Assembly: GCF_025426255.1 (NCBI RefSeq)
Contig: NZ_CP104861.1
Location: 1,488,001 to 1,552,000 of the forward strand
DNA: 64,000 nt
Source of the DNA: Pseudomonas fragi
GTDB taxonomy: Bacteria; Pseudomonadota; Gammaproteobacteria; Pseudomonadales; Pseudomonadaceae
Direction: 5' to 3'
The notes under the pieces are model-generated. The model saw only the letters and a list, made by a program, of their open reading frames with translations. It had not been told where the DNA came from and did not search any database. Numbering within the stretch: the first letter of the stretch is position 1; each line of letters starts with the position of its first letter. Positions 44,061 through 52,200 of this stretch are shown in pieces. The position numbers and the translations under genes were made by a program.

Positions 44061-45338
44061 TCAGAAACGGTCCAGTCTATAGGGCGCCAGCGCCGGTAAC
44101 GCATGGGTACTGCCCGCTGATGCCAGTTGTGCAATCATCTCAGCCGTTACCGCTGCCTGAGTCAGGCCCAGATGCTGATGGCCGAAGGCAAGCAGCACTT
44201 TGCCGTCGCACACCCGATCAATGACCGGCAGTGAGTCGGGCAACGATGGCCGAAAGCCCATCCAGGGTGTGGCGCCTTCAGCGCTCAGGTCGCGGCGAAA
44301 TAACCCTTTACTCAGGCGATGCAACTGCCAGGCGCGTTCCATGTTCGCAGGCGCTTGCAGCCCCGCAAATTCAACTGTACCCGCCAGCCTTAACCCATCG
44401 GTCATCGGGGTCATGATGAACTTGCGCTCCAGCGAGGTGACCGCAAACGGTAACCGGTCACGTTCGGTGGGCAGCATCAGGTGATAGCCGCGTTCGGTAT
44501 CCAGAGGGACTTTCTTGCCAGTCAGGGCGCTGGTGAGTTTCGCTGAGTGGGCACCGCAGGCGATCACGACCCGGCGGGCAGTCAACCGGCCCTGAGGGGT
44601 CACCAATGAAACCCCGGCCTCGCTCATTTGTCCGCCGGTTACCTGTTGTTTGATGAACTGCACACCGCAGTTTTTGGCGGCTTTTACCAGTTCGCATACC
44701 ACGCGGTAGGGGTCGATAAAATGCCCCGTACTCGGAAAAAACAACCCGCCCTGGATATTTTCGCTGAGTTGCGGAGCAGTCTCGAGCACGGCTTTTGCCT
44801 GCCAGAACTCAACCGGAACCTGTTGCTGGCGCATGCGCGCCTCCAGTGCCTGGAGTGCCTGACGCGATTCAGGTCGTTCGTATACCAGCAACGAGCCGTC
44901 TTCCTTCATCAGGCCGGGGCAATCGATGCCCTCCAGCAGCCGGTGCCAGGCACCCAGGCTGCTTTCATTGAGGGCACGAATACCCGCAACGGTGCGTTGA
45001 AACGGTGCCGGGCGCAGGTTCAGCAGCAGGCGGGTGAACCAGGGCATGGCCCGAGGCATGTATTTCCAATCCAGGCGCAAGGGCCCCATGGGGTCCATCA
45101 GCATGGCGGGCAAGCGCTTGAGGATCGACAGGTCGGCAATCGGGAACACCTGTTCGGTCGCCAGGTGCCCGGCATTGCCGAATGATGCGCCCTGGCCCGG
45201 TTCCTGCTGGTCTATGACCACCACTCGCAGGCCCTGGCGCGCCAGTTGCAGGGCACAGGCGACGCCGATAATGCCAGCGCCGACCACCGCAATGTCGGCA
45301 TTCTGGTGTGGGCTGTTTGACGTGGAGTTATCAGGCAT
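44061..45338 (-). CDS. FAD-dependent D-amino-acid (D-hydroxyproline) dehydrogenase
   Basis: This 425-residue DadA-like flavoprotein has the FAD motif [20 protein letters not shown] near residue 16, [13 protein letters not shown] near 49 and the C-terminal [20 protein letters not shown]. By position at the end of a hydroxyproline operon it should oxidise cis-4-hydroxy-D-proline to the pyrroline that the DapA-like enzyme uses, passing electrons to the respiratory chain. The ATG at 45338 overlaps the stop of the aldehyde dehydrogenase by eight bases. It replaces the multi-subunit D-hydroxyproline dehydrogenase of P. aeruginosa. Confidence 0.88.
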   Translation of the reverse strand: MPDNSTSNSPHQNADIAVVGAGIIGVACALQLARQGLRVVVIDQQEPGQGASFGNAGHLATEQVFPIADLSILKRLPAMLMDPMGPLRLDWKYMPRAMPWFTRLLLNLRPAPFQRTVAGIRALNESSLGAWHRLLEGIDCPGLMKEDGSLLVYERPESRQALQALEARMRQQQVPVEFWQAKAVLETAPQLSENIQGGLFFPSTGHFIDPYRVVCELVKAAKNCGVQFIKQQVTGGQMSEAGVSLVTPQGRLTARRVVIACGAHSAKLTSALTGKKVPLDTERGYHLMLPTERDRLPFAVTSLERKFIMTPMTDGLRLAGTVEFAGLQAPANMERAWQLHRLSKGLFRRDLSAEGATPWMGFRPSLPDSLPVIDRVCDGKVLLAFGHQHLGLTQAAVTAEMIAQLASAGSTHALPALAPYRLDRF

Positions 45339-46920
45339 TTTCTTGAGCTTCTCTGTGGCCATCGAGCAGGCGGCGCAGTTGCAGAGGGTTGGCATGCTTG
45401 AGGGCGGTGGGCAACAGGCTGTCCGGGAAATCCTGATAGCAGACCGGGCGCAGGAAACGCAGAATGGCTGCGGTGCCTACCGAAGTTGTACGGGTGTCCG
45501 AGGTGGCCGGGAAAGGGCCGCCGTGGACCATCGCATCGCACACCTCAACCCCCGTTGGCCAGCCGTTGACCAGCAGGCGCCCGGCCTTGCGTTCCAAGGT
45601 CGGGAGCAAGGCTCTGGCACTTTCAAGGTCCGCGTCATCCAGTTGCAGGGTGATGGTCAGTTGGCCTTCCAGATGCTCGGTGACCTGGCGGATTTCGTCA
45701 TCACTGGCGCATTGCACAATCAGCGACGCAGCCCCAAAGATCTCGGCCTGCAACGCCGGGTCGGTGAGAAAGTCCTGCGCCCGGGTCACAAATAAATGGG
45801 TCTGGCACTGGTTTGGTGTGTTGCCCCTAAGGCCTGCGGCGGCCTCTTGTGCGCTGCTCAGTTCGAGCAGCGAGCCGACGCCAGCTTCATAGGCCTGGAA
45901 AATCCCCGGAGTGAGCATGGTTTGTGCGGGGCTTTGCTGGACGAGGCTGGCAGCGGTGCTGATAAATTTATCCAGCGCCGGGCCTTGATGTGCAACGACC
46001 AGGCCCGGGTTAGTACAAAACTGCCCGGCACCTTGAGTCAGGGAGGCCACGAAGCCTTGGGCCAGTGATTCGCCGCGAGCCTGCAGGGCCGCCGGGAAAA
46101 GCAGTACCGGATTGATCGAACTCATTTCCGCATACACCGGGATCGGCTCGGGCCGCGCCTGGGCCGCCTTGCACAGGGCCAGACCACCACTGCGCGAACC
46201 GGTAAAGCCGACAGCCTTGATGCGCGGGTCGCTGACCAGAGCAACACCCACCTCGCGACCGGAACCAAACAACAGCGAAAACACACCGGCATGCAGGCCC
46301 GATTTTGTCACCGCACGGGCGACCGCGTGGCCAACCAGTTCGCTGGTGCCGGGGTGAGCGCTATGGGCCTTGACCACCACCGGGCAGCCGGCAGCCAATG
46401 CTGATGCGGTATCGCCGCCGGCCACGGAGAAGGCCAACGGGAAGTTGCTGGCGCCGAATACGGCCACCGGCCCCAGAGGTACCTGGCGTTGACGCAGGTC
46501 GGCGCGGGGCAGGGGCTGACGCTCCGGCAAGGCGTTGTCGACCCGCACATCCAGCCACTCGCCGGCGCGCACGGTACGGGCAAAGGTGCGCAGTTGCTGG
46601 CAGGTGCGTCCACGTTCGCCGAGGATACGCGGACGTGGCAGGCCTGATTCGCTGACTGCGCGGTCGATCAGTTCATCGCCAAGGGCTTCGATTTCTTCGG
46701 CAATGGCTTCAAGAAAAGTGGCGCGAGTTGCCAGTGGCGTCTCGCGAAAGCTGTCAAAAGCTTCCCAGGCCAAGGCGCACGCCTGCTCGACATGTTCGCC
46801 GGTGCCGCCGAGGTAGGCCGGTTCGAGCGCTGTGCCGGTGGCGGGGTTGATCGCCCGAATTGCCTCGCGGCTACCGGTGATGGCTTGCTGACCGATCAGC
46901 ATGTTGCCTGTCAGAGTCAT
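45331..46920 (-). CDS. lhpG: Alpha-ketoglutarate semialdehyde dehydrogenase
   Basis: This 529-residue aldehyde dehydrogenase oxidises 2-oxoglutarate semialdehyde to 2-oxoglutarate, the last step of hydroxyproline breakdown. The catalytic Cys is in [12 protein letters not shown] near residue 294, the Glu in [10 protein letters not shown] near 260 and the cofactor loop is GFTGSRSGG. Length and motifs fit the KGSADH type III group. The ATG at 46918-46920 follows CAGGAACACGCC; a longer frame continues into a palindromic repeat and is not real. Confidence 0.9.
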   Translation of the reverse strand: MTLTGNMLIGQQAITGSREAIRAINPATGTALEPAYLGGTGEHVEQACALAWEAFDSFRETPLATRATFLEAIAEEIEALGDELIDRAVSESGLPRPRILGERGRTCQQLRTFARTVRAGEWLDVRVDNALPERQPLPRADLRQRQVPLGPVAVFGASNFPLAFSVAGGDTASALAAGCPVVVKAHSAHPGTSELVGHAVARAVTKSGLHAGVFSLLFGSGREVGVALVSDPRIKAVGFTGSRSGGLALCKAAQARPEPIPVYAEMSSINPVLLFPAALQARGESLAQGFVASLTQGAGQFCTNPGLVVAHQGPALDKFISTAASLVQQSPAQTMLTPGIFQAYEAGVGSLLELSSAQEAAAGLRGNTPNQCQTHLFVTRAQDFLTDPALQAEIFGAASLIVQCASDDEIRQVTEHLEGQLTITLQLDDADLESARALLPTLERKAGRLLVNGWPTGVEVCDAMVHGGPFPATSDTRTTSVGTAAILRFLRPVCYQDFPDSLLPTALKHANPLQLRRLLDGHREAQENA

Positions 46921-46950
46921 GGCGTGTTCCTGAAAAAATTGGGCTGGGGG

Positions 46951-47032
46951 TGTGGGAGCGAGCCTGCTCGCGAAGGTTTCAAGGACATCGCGATTATCCG
47001 GTAAGGCCTTCGCGAGCAGGCTCGCTCCCACA
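46951..47032. repeat. GTGGGAGCGAGC-family palindrome inside the hydroxyproline operon
   Basis: TGTGGGAGCGAGCCTGCTCGCGAAGG and its complement are perfect inverted copies of 23-25 bp, between the DapA-like gene and the aldehyde dehydrogenase. Confidence 0.85.
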
Positions 47033-47068
47033 GAAGCACCGCTCGTTTAACTGAACGGAGTTGAGCGA

Positions 47069-48016
47069 TCAGGCAACGTTCTGTTCTGCAGACCAGTTTT
47101 TGTACCACTGGCGGAACAGGTTGTACTGATTCTCTGCATAGTTGCGCTGGGCATCACTCAGAACATCGGTTTCATTGAAGTGCAGGCTGTATTCGGTGTC
47201 GCCATTGAGCACCATCAGGTGCTTGTAATAGAGCACCAGGTCGGTGCCTTCATCGAACGACGACAGCACTGCGAGGGCGGCTTCCAGTTCGCGGGCCAGG
47301 CGACGGGCCTTGGGATCGCCCGTGGCTGCTTGCTTGCTCAGGGCTACCAGTTGCAGCACTTCGCGTGGCAGGGCGTTACCGATACCGGTAATGGCACCGG
47401 TGGCGTTGCAATTGACGAAACCGTGCACCACTTGGGTGTCAACGCCGACCATCAGGGTCACGTCATCGTCCTTGGAGGTGATGTGCTCGGCGGCGTAACG
47501 CATGTCGGCCGCACCGCCGAACTCTTTGAAGCCGATCAGGTTCGGGTATTCGCGGCGCAGTTCGAAGAACAGGTCGGCGCGGGTGGCGAAGCCGTAGTAA
47601 GGGCTGTTGTAGATCACCGCTGGCAGCTCAGGAGCAGCCTCGAGGATGGCGGCGAAGTGGGCTTTTTGCGCAGCAGGCGAGGCCGCACGGGACAGCAGGC
47701 GTGGAATCACCATCAGGCCTTGGGCGCCGACCTTGGCCGCGTGTGCCGCATGGGACACCGCTTCGCGGCTGTTTACGGCGCCGGTGCCGACGATGGTCGG
47801 AATGCCTGCAGCCACCAGGCGTGCCACGCCTTCCTGGCGCTCGGCTTCGGTCAGCAAAGGCCAGTCACCCATGGAGCCGCAGTACACGACGGCGCTCATG
47901 CCGATATCGATCAGCTCGCGCCCCTTGGCCACCAGCGCGTCGAAGTCCGGCTTGCGCTGGGCGGTGCACGGGGTCATCAGGGCAGGCATGCAACCGGTGA
48001 AAATGTTATCGCTCAT
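47069..48016 (-). CDS. lhpC: DapA-family pyrroline-4-hydroxy-2-carboxylate deaminase
   Basis: This 315-residue class I aldolase-fold enzyme should deaminate and dehydrate 1-pyrroline-4-hydroxy-2-carboxylate to 2-oxoglutarate semialdehyde. The Schiff-base Lys is in LIGFKEFGGAADM near residue 169 and the Tyr in AVIYNSPYYGF near 140; GSMGDWPLLTEAER is the substrate loop. AGGAG precedes the ATG. It lies between the epimerase and the semialdehyde dehydrogenase in pathway order. Confidence 0.9.
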   Translation of the reverse strand: MSDNIFTGCMPALMTPCTAQRKPDFDALVAKGRELIDIGMSAVVYCGSMGDWPLLTEAERQEGVARLVAAGIPTIVGTGAVNSREAVSHAAHAAKVGAQGLMVIPRLLSRAASPAAQKAHFAAILEAAPELPAVIYNSPYYGFATRADLFFELRREYPNLIGFKEFGGAADMRYAAEHITSKDDDVTLMVGVDTQVVHGFVNCNATGAITGIGNALPREVLQLVALSKQAATGDPKARRLARELEAALAVLSSFDEGTDLVLYYKHLMVLNGDTEYSLHFNETDVLSDAQRNYAENQYNLFRQWYKNWSAEQNVA

Positions 48017-48063
48017 TGTTGTAACTCCTGGAGTCGTTTATTCGGATGTGTGCAGCGGGAGGC

Positions 48064-48990
48064 TTAAATGCCCCACGCGAAAGGGTCTTGTTCGTCGATC
48101 AGCAGCGTGCTGTCGGCGGTCATGTAGGCCTGGCCGGTAATGAACGGGCGAATGCGTTCGCCTTCCCATTGATAGCTGCCGACAAACTGGCTGGCGGTGA
48201 TGCTGGCTTGCACCCACGGCTCGCCTGGGGCCAGTTTTCCATCAGCCGCCAGGCACGCCAGCTTGGCGCTGGTGCCCGTGCCGCACGGCGAGCGGTCGTA
48301 GGCTTTGCCCGGGCACATGACGAAGTTGCGGCTATCGGCCTTGTCGTCGTCGGCAAACAGTTCGATATGGTCGATAAGAGCGCCGTCTTCGCCGTGGATA
48401 CCCTGAGCTTCCAGAGCCTTGAGCATCGCCCAGGTGTACTCGGTCAGGGCTTCGACGTTATCCAGTTGCAGCGCTTGGCCGTGATCGGATACCAGGAAGA
48501 ACCAGTTGCCGCCCCAGGCGATATCGCCGTGTACACGGCCATGCCCCGGGACTTCAACGGCAACCTGCTGGCGGTAGCGGTAGGCCGGGACATTGCCCAC
48601 GGTGACGCTGCCGTCTGCATGCAGAGTGGCAGTGACCGGGCCGACCGGAGTGTCGATTTTGTGCTCACCGGCCTCGATCATGCCCAGATGGTGCAACGAG
48701 GCAACCAAGCCGATGGTGCCGTGACCGCACATGCCGAGATAGCCGGCGTTGTTGAAGAAAATCACGCCGCAGGTGGCATCCGCCGAAACCGGTTCGCAGT
48801 ACAGCGCGCCGACCAGTACATCGTTGCCACGCGGCTCCAGCAGGCAGGCCCGGCGCCATTGGTCATGCTGGTCGCGCAAAGCATCGCGCTTCTGGACCAT
48901 GGTCTGGCCGCTCAACTGCGGGAAGCCTTTGATCACCAGGCGAGTGGGTTCGCCGCCGGTGTGGGAATCAATGATATGTACTTGCTTCAT
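48064..48990 (-). CDS. lhpA: 4-hydroxyproline 2-epimerase
   Basis: This 308-residue proline-racemase family enzyme converts trans-4-hydroxy-L-proline to cis-4-hydroxy-D-proline. Both catalytic Cys residues are present, Cys88 in MCGHGTIG and the second in [10 protein letters not shown] near 236; related dehydratases have Ser or Thr at one of these, so epimerase is the right call. [11 protein letters not shown] is the substrate loop. I start at 48990 ([12 protein letters not shown]); an ATG four codons earlier is possible. Confidence 0.95.
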   Translation of the reverse strand: MKQVHIIDSHTGGEPTRLVIKGFPQLSGQTMVQKRDALRDQHDQWRRACLLEPRGNDVLVGALYCEPVSADATCGVIFFNNAGYLGMCGHGTIGLVASLHHLGMIEAGEHKIDTPVGPVTATLHADGSVTVGNVPAYRYRQQVAVEVPGHGRVHGDIAWGGNWFFLVSDHGQALQLDNVEALTEYTWAMLKALEAQGIHGEDGALIDHIELFADDDKADSRNFVMCPGKAYDRSPCGTGTSAKLACLAADGKLAPGEPWVQASITASQFVGSYQWEGERIRPFITGQAYMTADSTLLIDEQDPFAWGI

Positions 48991-49044
48991 AAACCTATCC
49001 ATTAGATGAGAACAACGGCTGGGAGGACGATGGCTAACGGTGTC

Positions 49045-50688
49045 TCAGGACGAAGTCTGGATAAATGCTCCGGTGGCGTGTCGGGCTGGCGCGGTGCGGG
49101 CAGGTTGCGGTGCCTCTTCGCTTTCCTCGTCGTCTTCCAGACGCACAAGGTGAGCTGGTACGCCGGTTGCCGCGCCCCAGTAATAGATACCCATTGCGCA
49201 TACCGCCACGGCCAGGGTGTCGAAGGGGTGAGTGAGCACGCCCATGCCGCCGAAGGAGCCGAGTTTGGACAGTACGATGGTCACGGCGTAGAAGCCGATC
49301 AGCCACAAGGAGGAACGCACTTGTTGCGCCAGGCTCAGGTGGTTGGTCGGTACAAAGCGGGCACACAGCAGGTACACCACGAACATCACGATTTGCAGGC
49401 CAAGTAGCCAGGACACGGTGTTCCAGCCTGACCAGTAGACGATCAGCGCGGCGATGATGAATGACAGCGGACCCATGACGCTCATCCACTTGACCCGGAA
49501 CGGGCGCGGCATATCCGGGGCATTGCGGCGCAGCGCGGCAACGGACACCGGGGCTACGGCATAGCTCAACACCAGGGCTGCGGAGACCACGTTGATCAAC
49601 GCTTCCCAGGACGGGAACGGCAGGGTCCAGAATACCGACAGGCCAAAGGTCAGCCACAGCGCCGGGCGCGGGATGCCGGATTTTTCATCGATGCGGGTGA
49701 ACACCTTGAAGAATGTCCCGGTTTGCGCCCAGCCGTAGATCACGCGAGGTGTGGCGTTCATGTAGATATTGCCGCAACCGCTGGGCGAGATCACTGCGTC
49801 GGCCACCACCAGATAAGCCAACCAGCCCACACCCAATGCCAGGGCGATGTCGCGATACGGCAAGGCCAGTTCCTTGGTCACACCGGCCCAGCCATTGGCG
49901 AGCATTTCGGTAGGTACGCCGCCGAGGAAAGCTACTTGCAACAGCACATAGATCACGGTGGACAGCAGAACCGACAGGATCAGGGCAATCGGGATGGTGC
50001 GTTGCGGGTTTTTGACTTCGCTGGCTACCGAGATGATAGGTGTCAGCCCCAGGTAGGCGAAGATAATGCCACCTGCAGAAACGGCCATTTGCACGCCCGA
50101 CAGGCCGAAGGGGGCGAAGCCCTGGGAGTAGAAGTTTTGCGGTTTGAAGAAGGTGAACAGCACGCCGATGACCAGCAGCGGCACGATAAACTTGAACACG
50201 CTGACCAGGTTATTGGCCATGGCAAAGGTTTTCACGCTGCGATAGTTGAGCATGAAGAACAGGCACAGCAGGCCGAACTGCAGGAGCCAGCCCAGGATTG
50301 AGGGATCGCTGGAGCCTGCCTTGGTCAGTTCGGGGAACCATGCCGCGGCATATTGGCGGGCGGCGACCACTTCAATAGCCACTAGGCTTGAGAATGCAAT
50401 CAGGGTAATAAAACCCATCAAATACCCGAGCAACGGGCCATGGGAATACACCGGATAGCGGATTACGCCACCGGCGCGTGGCAGGGCAGCGCCCAGCTCA
50501 CAGTAAACAATGCCCAGCAGCAGTACGGAAAAGCCGCCCAGCAGCCAGGAAAAAATCCCCGCAGGGCCTGCGATTGCCGAAACGTGACTGGCTGCAAACA
50601 ACCAGCCGGAACCGAAGATGGCACCCAGACCGATAAAGGTCAGGTCCATCAGTGAGAGCTGTTTCTTGAATTTGCCTTTACCTGACAT
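49045..50688 (-). CDS. APC-family amino acid permease (probable hydroxyproline transporter)
   Basis: This 547-residue inner-membrane transporter has about twelve hydrophobic segments. SLMDLTFIGLGAIFGSGWLFAA near residue 10 is the APC-fold helix 1 with the unwound Gly motif. It ends in a hydrophilic tail rich in Glu and Ala. It is the first gene of the hydroxyproline operon, followed after a short gap by the epimerase, so it probably brings in hydroxyproline or proline. The promoter region upstream carries a nested dyad. Confidence 0.9.
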   Translation of the reverse strand: MSGKGKFKKQLSLMDLTFIGLGAIFGSGWLFAASHVSAIAGPAGIFSWLLGGFSVLLLGIVYCELGAALPRAGGVIRYPVYSHGPLLGYLMGFITLIAFSSLVAIEVVAARQYAAAWFPELTKAGSSDPSILGWLLQFGLLCLFFMLNYRSVKTFAMANNLVSVFKFIVPLLVIGVLFTFFKPQNFYSQGFAPFGLSGVQMAVSAGGIIFAYLGLTPIISVASEVKNPQRTIPIALILSVLLSTVIYVLLQVAFLGGVPTEMLANGWAGVTKELALPYRDIALALGVGWLAYLVVADAVISPSGCGNIYMNATPRVIYGWAQTGTFFKVFTRIDEKSGIPRPALWLTFGLSVFWTLPFPSWEALINVVSAALVLSYAVAPVSVAALRRNAPDMPRPFRVKWMSVMGPLSFIIAALIVYWSGWNTVSWLLGLQIVMFVVYLLCARFVPTNHLSLAQQVRSSLWLIGFYAVTIVLSKLGSFGGMGVLTHPFDTLAVAVCAMGIYYWGAATGVPAHLVRLEDDEESEEAPQPARTAPARHATGAFIQTSS

Positions 50689-50736
50689 TGCGGCGCCTTT
50701 TTGTGAGTTATTGGTTAGGCAGGTGTGATGTCATTT

Positions 50737-50773
50737 GCCATTGCGCCAAAACCACTGGCGGGTGTGCAATGGC
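50737..50773. promoter_or_regulatory. Nested dyad in the divergent permease/regulator region
   Basis: GCCATTGC (50737-50744) and GCAATGGC (50766-50773) are perfect inverted arms, with a further pair CGCCA (50744-50748) and TGGCG (50756-50760) between them. It lies 49-85 bp upstream of the permease start and before the AraC-type regulator, so it is a candidate binding site for that regulator. Confidence 0.45.
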
Positions 50774-50888
50774 GCTAGATTGAACGTCTCAAGAGGTTTG
50801 CGATTGATGTTTTCCATTGAAGCCGATGACGAAATCGGCACAATGCACGCCAGCGGGCATCGCCAGATCCAGTAGTGGGGGAGTGAGA

Positions 50889-51665
50889 TTGATAACGCAC
50901 AATGCTTTTGCAATCCTGAGCGTGGGCAGCGACTTGAGCCGCCCCGAGAGCCTTGAACAATTGCTCTCGGGCGTGGCGTTGTTGCTGCCGATGCTGGATG
51001 TGATTCCCAACGCCGCGATTTTTATCAAGGACATGCAGGCGCGCTATGTATTGGCCAATCGCACGCTGGTGCAGCGTTGCGGTTTGAAACAGCTACAACC
51101 CTTGCTGGGCAAAACCAGTGCCGAGGTGTTTCCCGAGCAATTGGGGCCTGGCTATACCGAACAGGATCGACGGGTGCTGGAGCAGGGTCTGGTGCTGGAA
51201 GACCAGTTGGAACTGCATTTGTACGGGAGCCGTGAGCCGGGTTGGTGCCTGACCCACAAGCGACCGTTGTATAACCGCATGGGAGAGATCATCGGCCTGG
51301 TCGGGATTTCGGTGGACCTGCAATCGGCCAGCGACACCCATCCGGCCTATCAGCGGCTAGCGGCGGTGGATGAGCACATTCGCGCGCACTTCAATCGTCG
51401 CGTCACGTTGGGCGAGCTGACGCGGATTGCCGGTATATCGGTGGCGCAACTGGAGAGGTACTGCAAACGGGTGTTCCACCTGACGCCACGGCAGATGATC
51501 CAGAAGGTCCGCCTTGAGCATGCCCATAGGCTGCTGCTGACCGAGATCCCCATCACTGAAGTCGCCTTGCAATGCGGCTACACCGACCACAGTGCATTCA
51601 CCCGCCAGTTCAAGGCATTGACCGGTTTTACGCCGCGTCAGTATCGCGAGGCTACGGCGCGCTGA
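50889..51665 (+). CDS. AraC-family regulator with PAS domain (hydroxyproline operon)
   Basis: The protein has about 258 residues from the TTG at 50889 after GGGGGAG; TTG 50817 is an alternative. An N-terminal PAS domain (IPNAAIFIKDMQARYVLANRTLV and PLYNRMGEIIGLVGISVDL) is followed by an AraC DNA-binding domain with two helix-turn-helix motifs (GELTRIAGISVAQLERYCKRVF and EVALQCGYTDHSAFTRQFKALTG). Position, divergent from the hydroxyproline genes, makes it the likely activator, equivalent to LhpR of P. aeruginosa. The PAS domain could bind hydroxyproline or an intermediate. Confidence 0.88.
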   Translation: MITHNAFAILSVGSDLSRPESLEQLLSGVALLLPMLDVIPNAAIFIKDMQARYVLANRTLVQRCGLKQLQPLLGKTSAEVFPEQLGPGYTEQDRRVLEQGLVLEDQLELHLYGSREPGWCLTHKRPLYNRMGEIIGLVGISVDLQSASDTHPAYQRLAAVDEHIRAHFNRRVTLGELTRIAGISVAQLERYCKRVFHLTPRQMIQKVRLEHAHRLLLTEIPITEVALQCGYTDHSAFTRQFKALTGFTPRQYREATAR

Positions 51666-51668
51666 GCG

Positions 51669-52166
51669 TTACGGGTAATCAATCGCGACGATATACACCC
51701 ACTGCTCCCCGGTGGGTGTGTGGACCTGTACTTCGGCATCCAGCGCTTTGCCGATCAGCGCCCGGGCCAGAGGTGAGTCGATGCTGATCAGGCCTTGCTT
51801 GAGGTCAAGTTCATCGGGCCCGACGATGCGATAGCGCGCCTGTTTGCCGTCTTCATCCTCAATGGTGACCCAGGCACCGAAGTAGACCTTGTTCGGATCG
51901 CTGGGTTTTTCGCTGACGACCTTGAGGCTTTCAAGGCGCTTGGTCAGGAAGCGCACCCGGCTATCGATCTCGCGCAGCATTTTTTTGCCGTAGGTGTATT
52001 CGGCGTTTTCCGAGCGATCGCCCTGGGCCGCCGCCTCGCTGACCGATTGCGTGACCTGCGGCCTGCGTACGTGCCACAACTCGTGCAATTCGGCACGCAT
52101 CCGCGCTTCACCTTCAGGGGTGATCAGCGCGGTGCCGGCAGGGCGGGGAGGGCGATAGCGACTCAT
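51669..52166 (-). CDS. greB: Transcription elongation factor GreB
   Basis: This 165-residue factor enters the RNA polymerase secondary channel and stimulates cleavage of backtracked transcripts. The N-terminal coiled coil has the acidic tip AAAQGDRSENAEYTYGKK (Asp, Glu) that contacts the active site. VYFGAWVTIEDEDGK and ISIDSPLARALIGKALDAEV form the FKBP-like C domain. The start at 52166 (SRYRPPRPAGTALIT) is preferred to the ATG two codons earlier. It converges with the AraC gene, with three bases between stops. Confidence 0.95.
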   Translation of the reverse strand: MSRYRPPRPAGTALITPEGEARMRAELHELWHVRRPQVTQSVSEAAAQGDRSENAEYTYGKKMLREIDSRVRFLTKRLESLKVVSEKPSDPNKVYFGAWVTIEDEDGKQARYRIVGPDELDLKQGLISIDSPLARALIGKALDAEVQVHTPTGEQWVYIVAIDYP

Positions 52167-52200
52167 GGGCAATCCGTTGTCAGTGAAGGGCGCGAGTCTA

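Noticed and set aside
46921..47031. N-terminal extension of the semialdehyde dehydrogenase.
   Set aside because: The extra codons translate a palindromic repeat; the ATG at 46920 with CAGGAACA upstream gives the family length.
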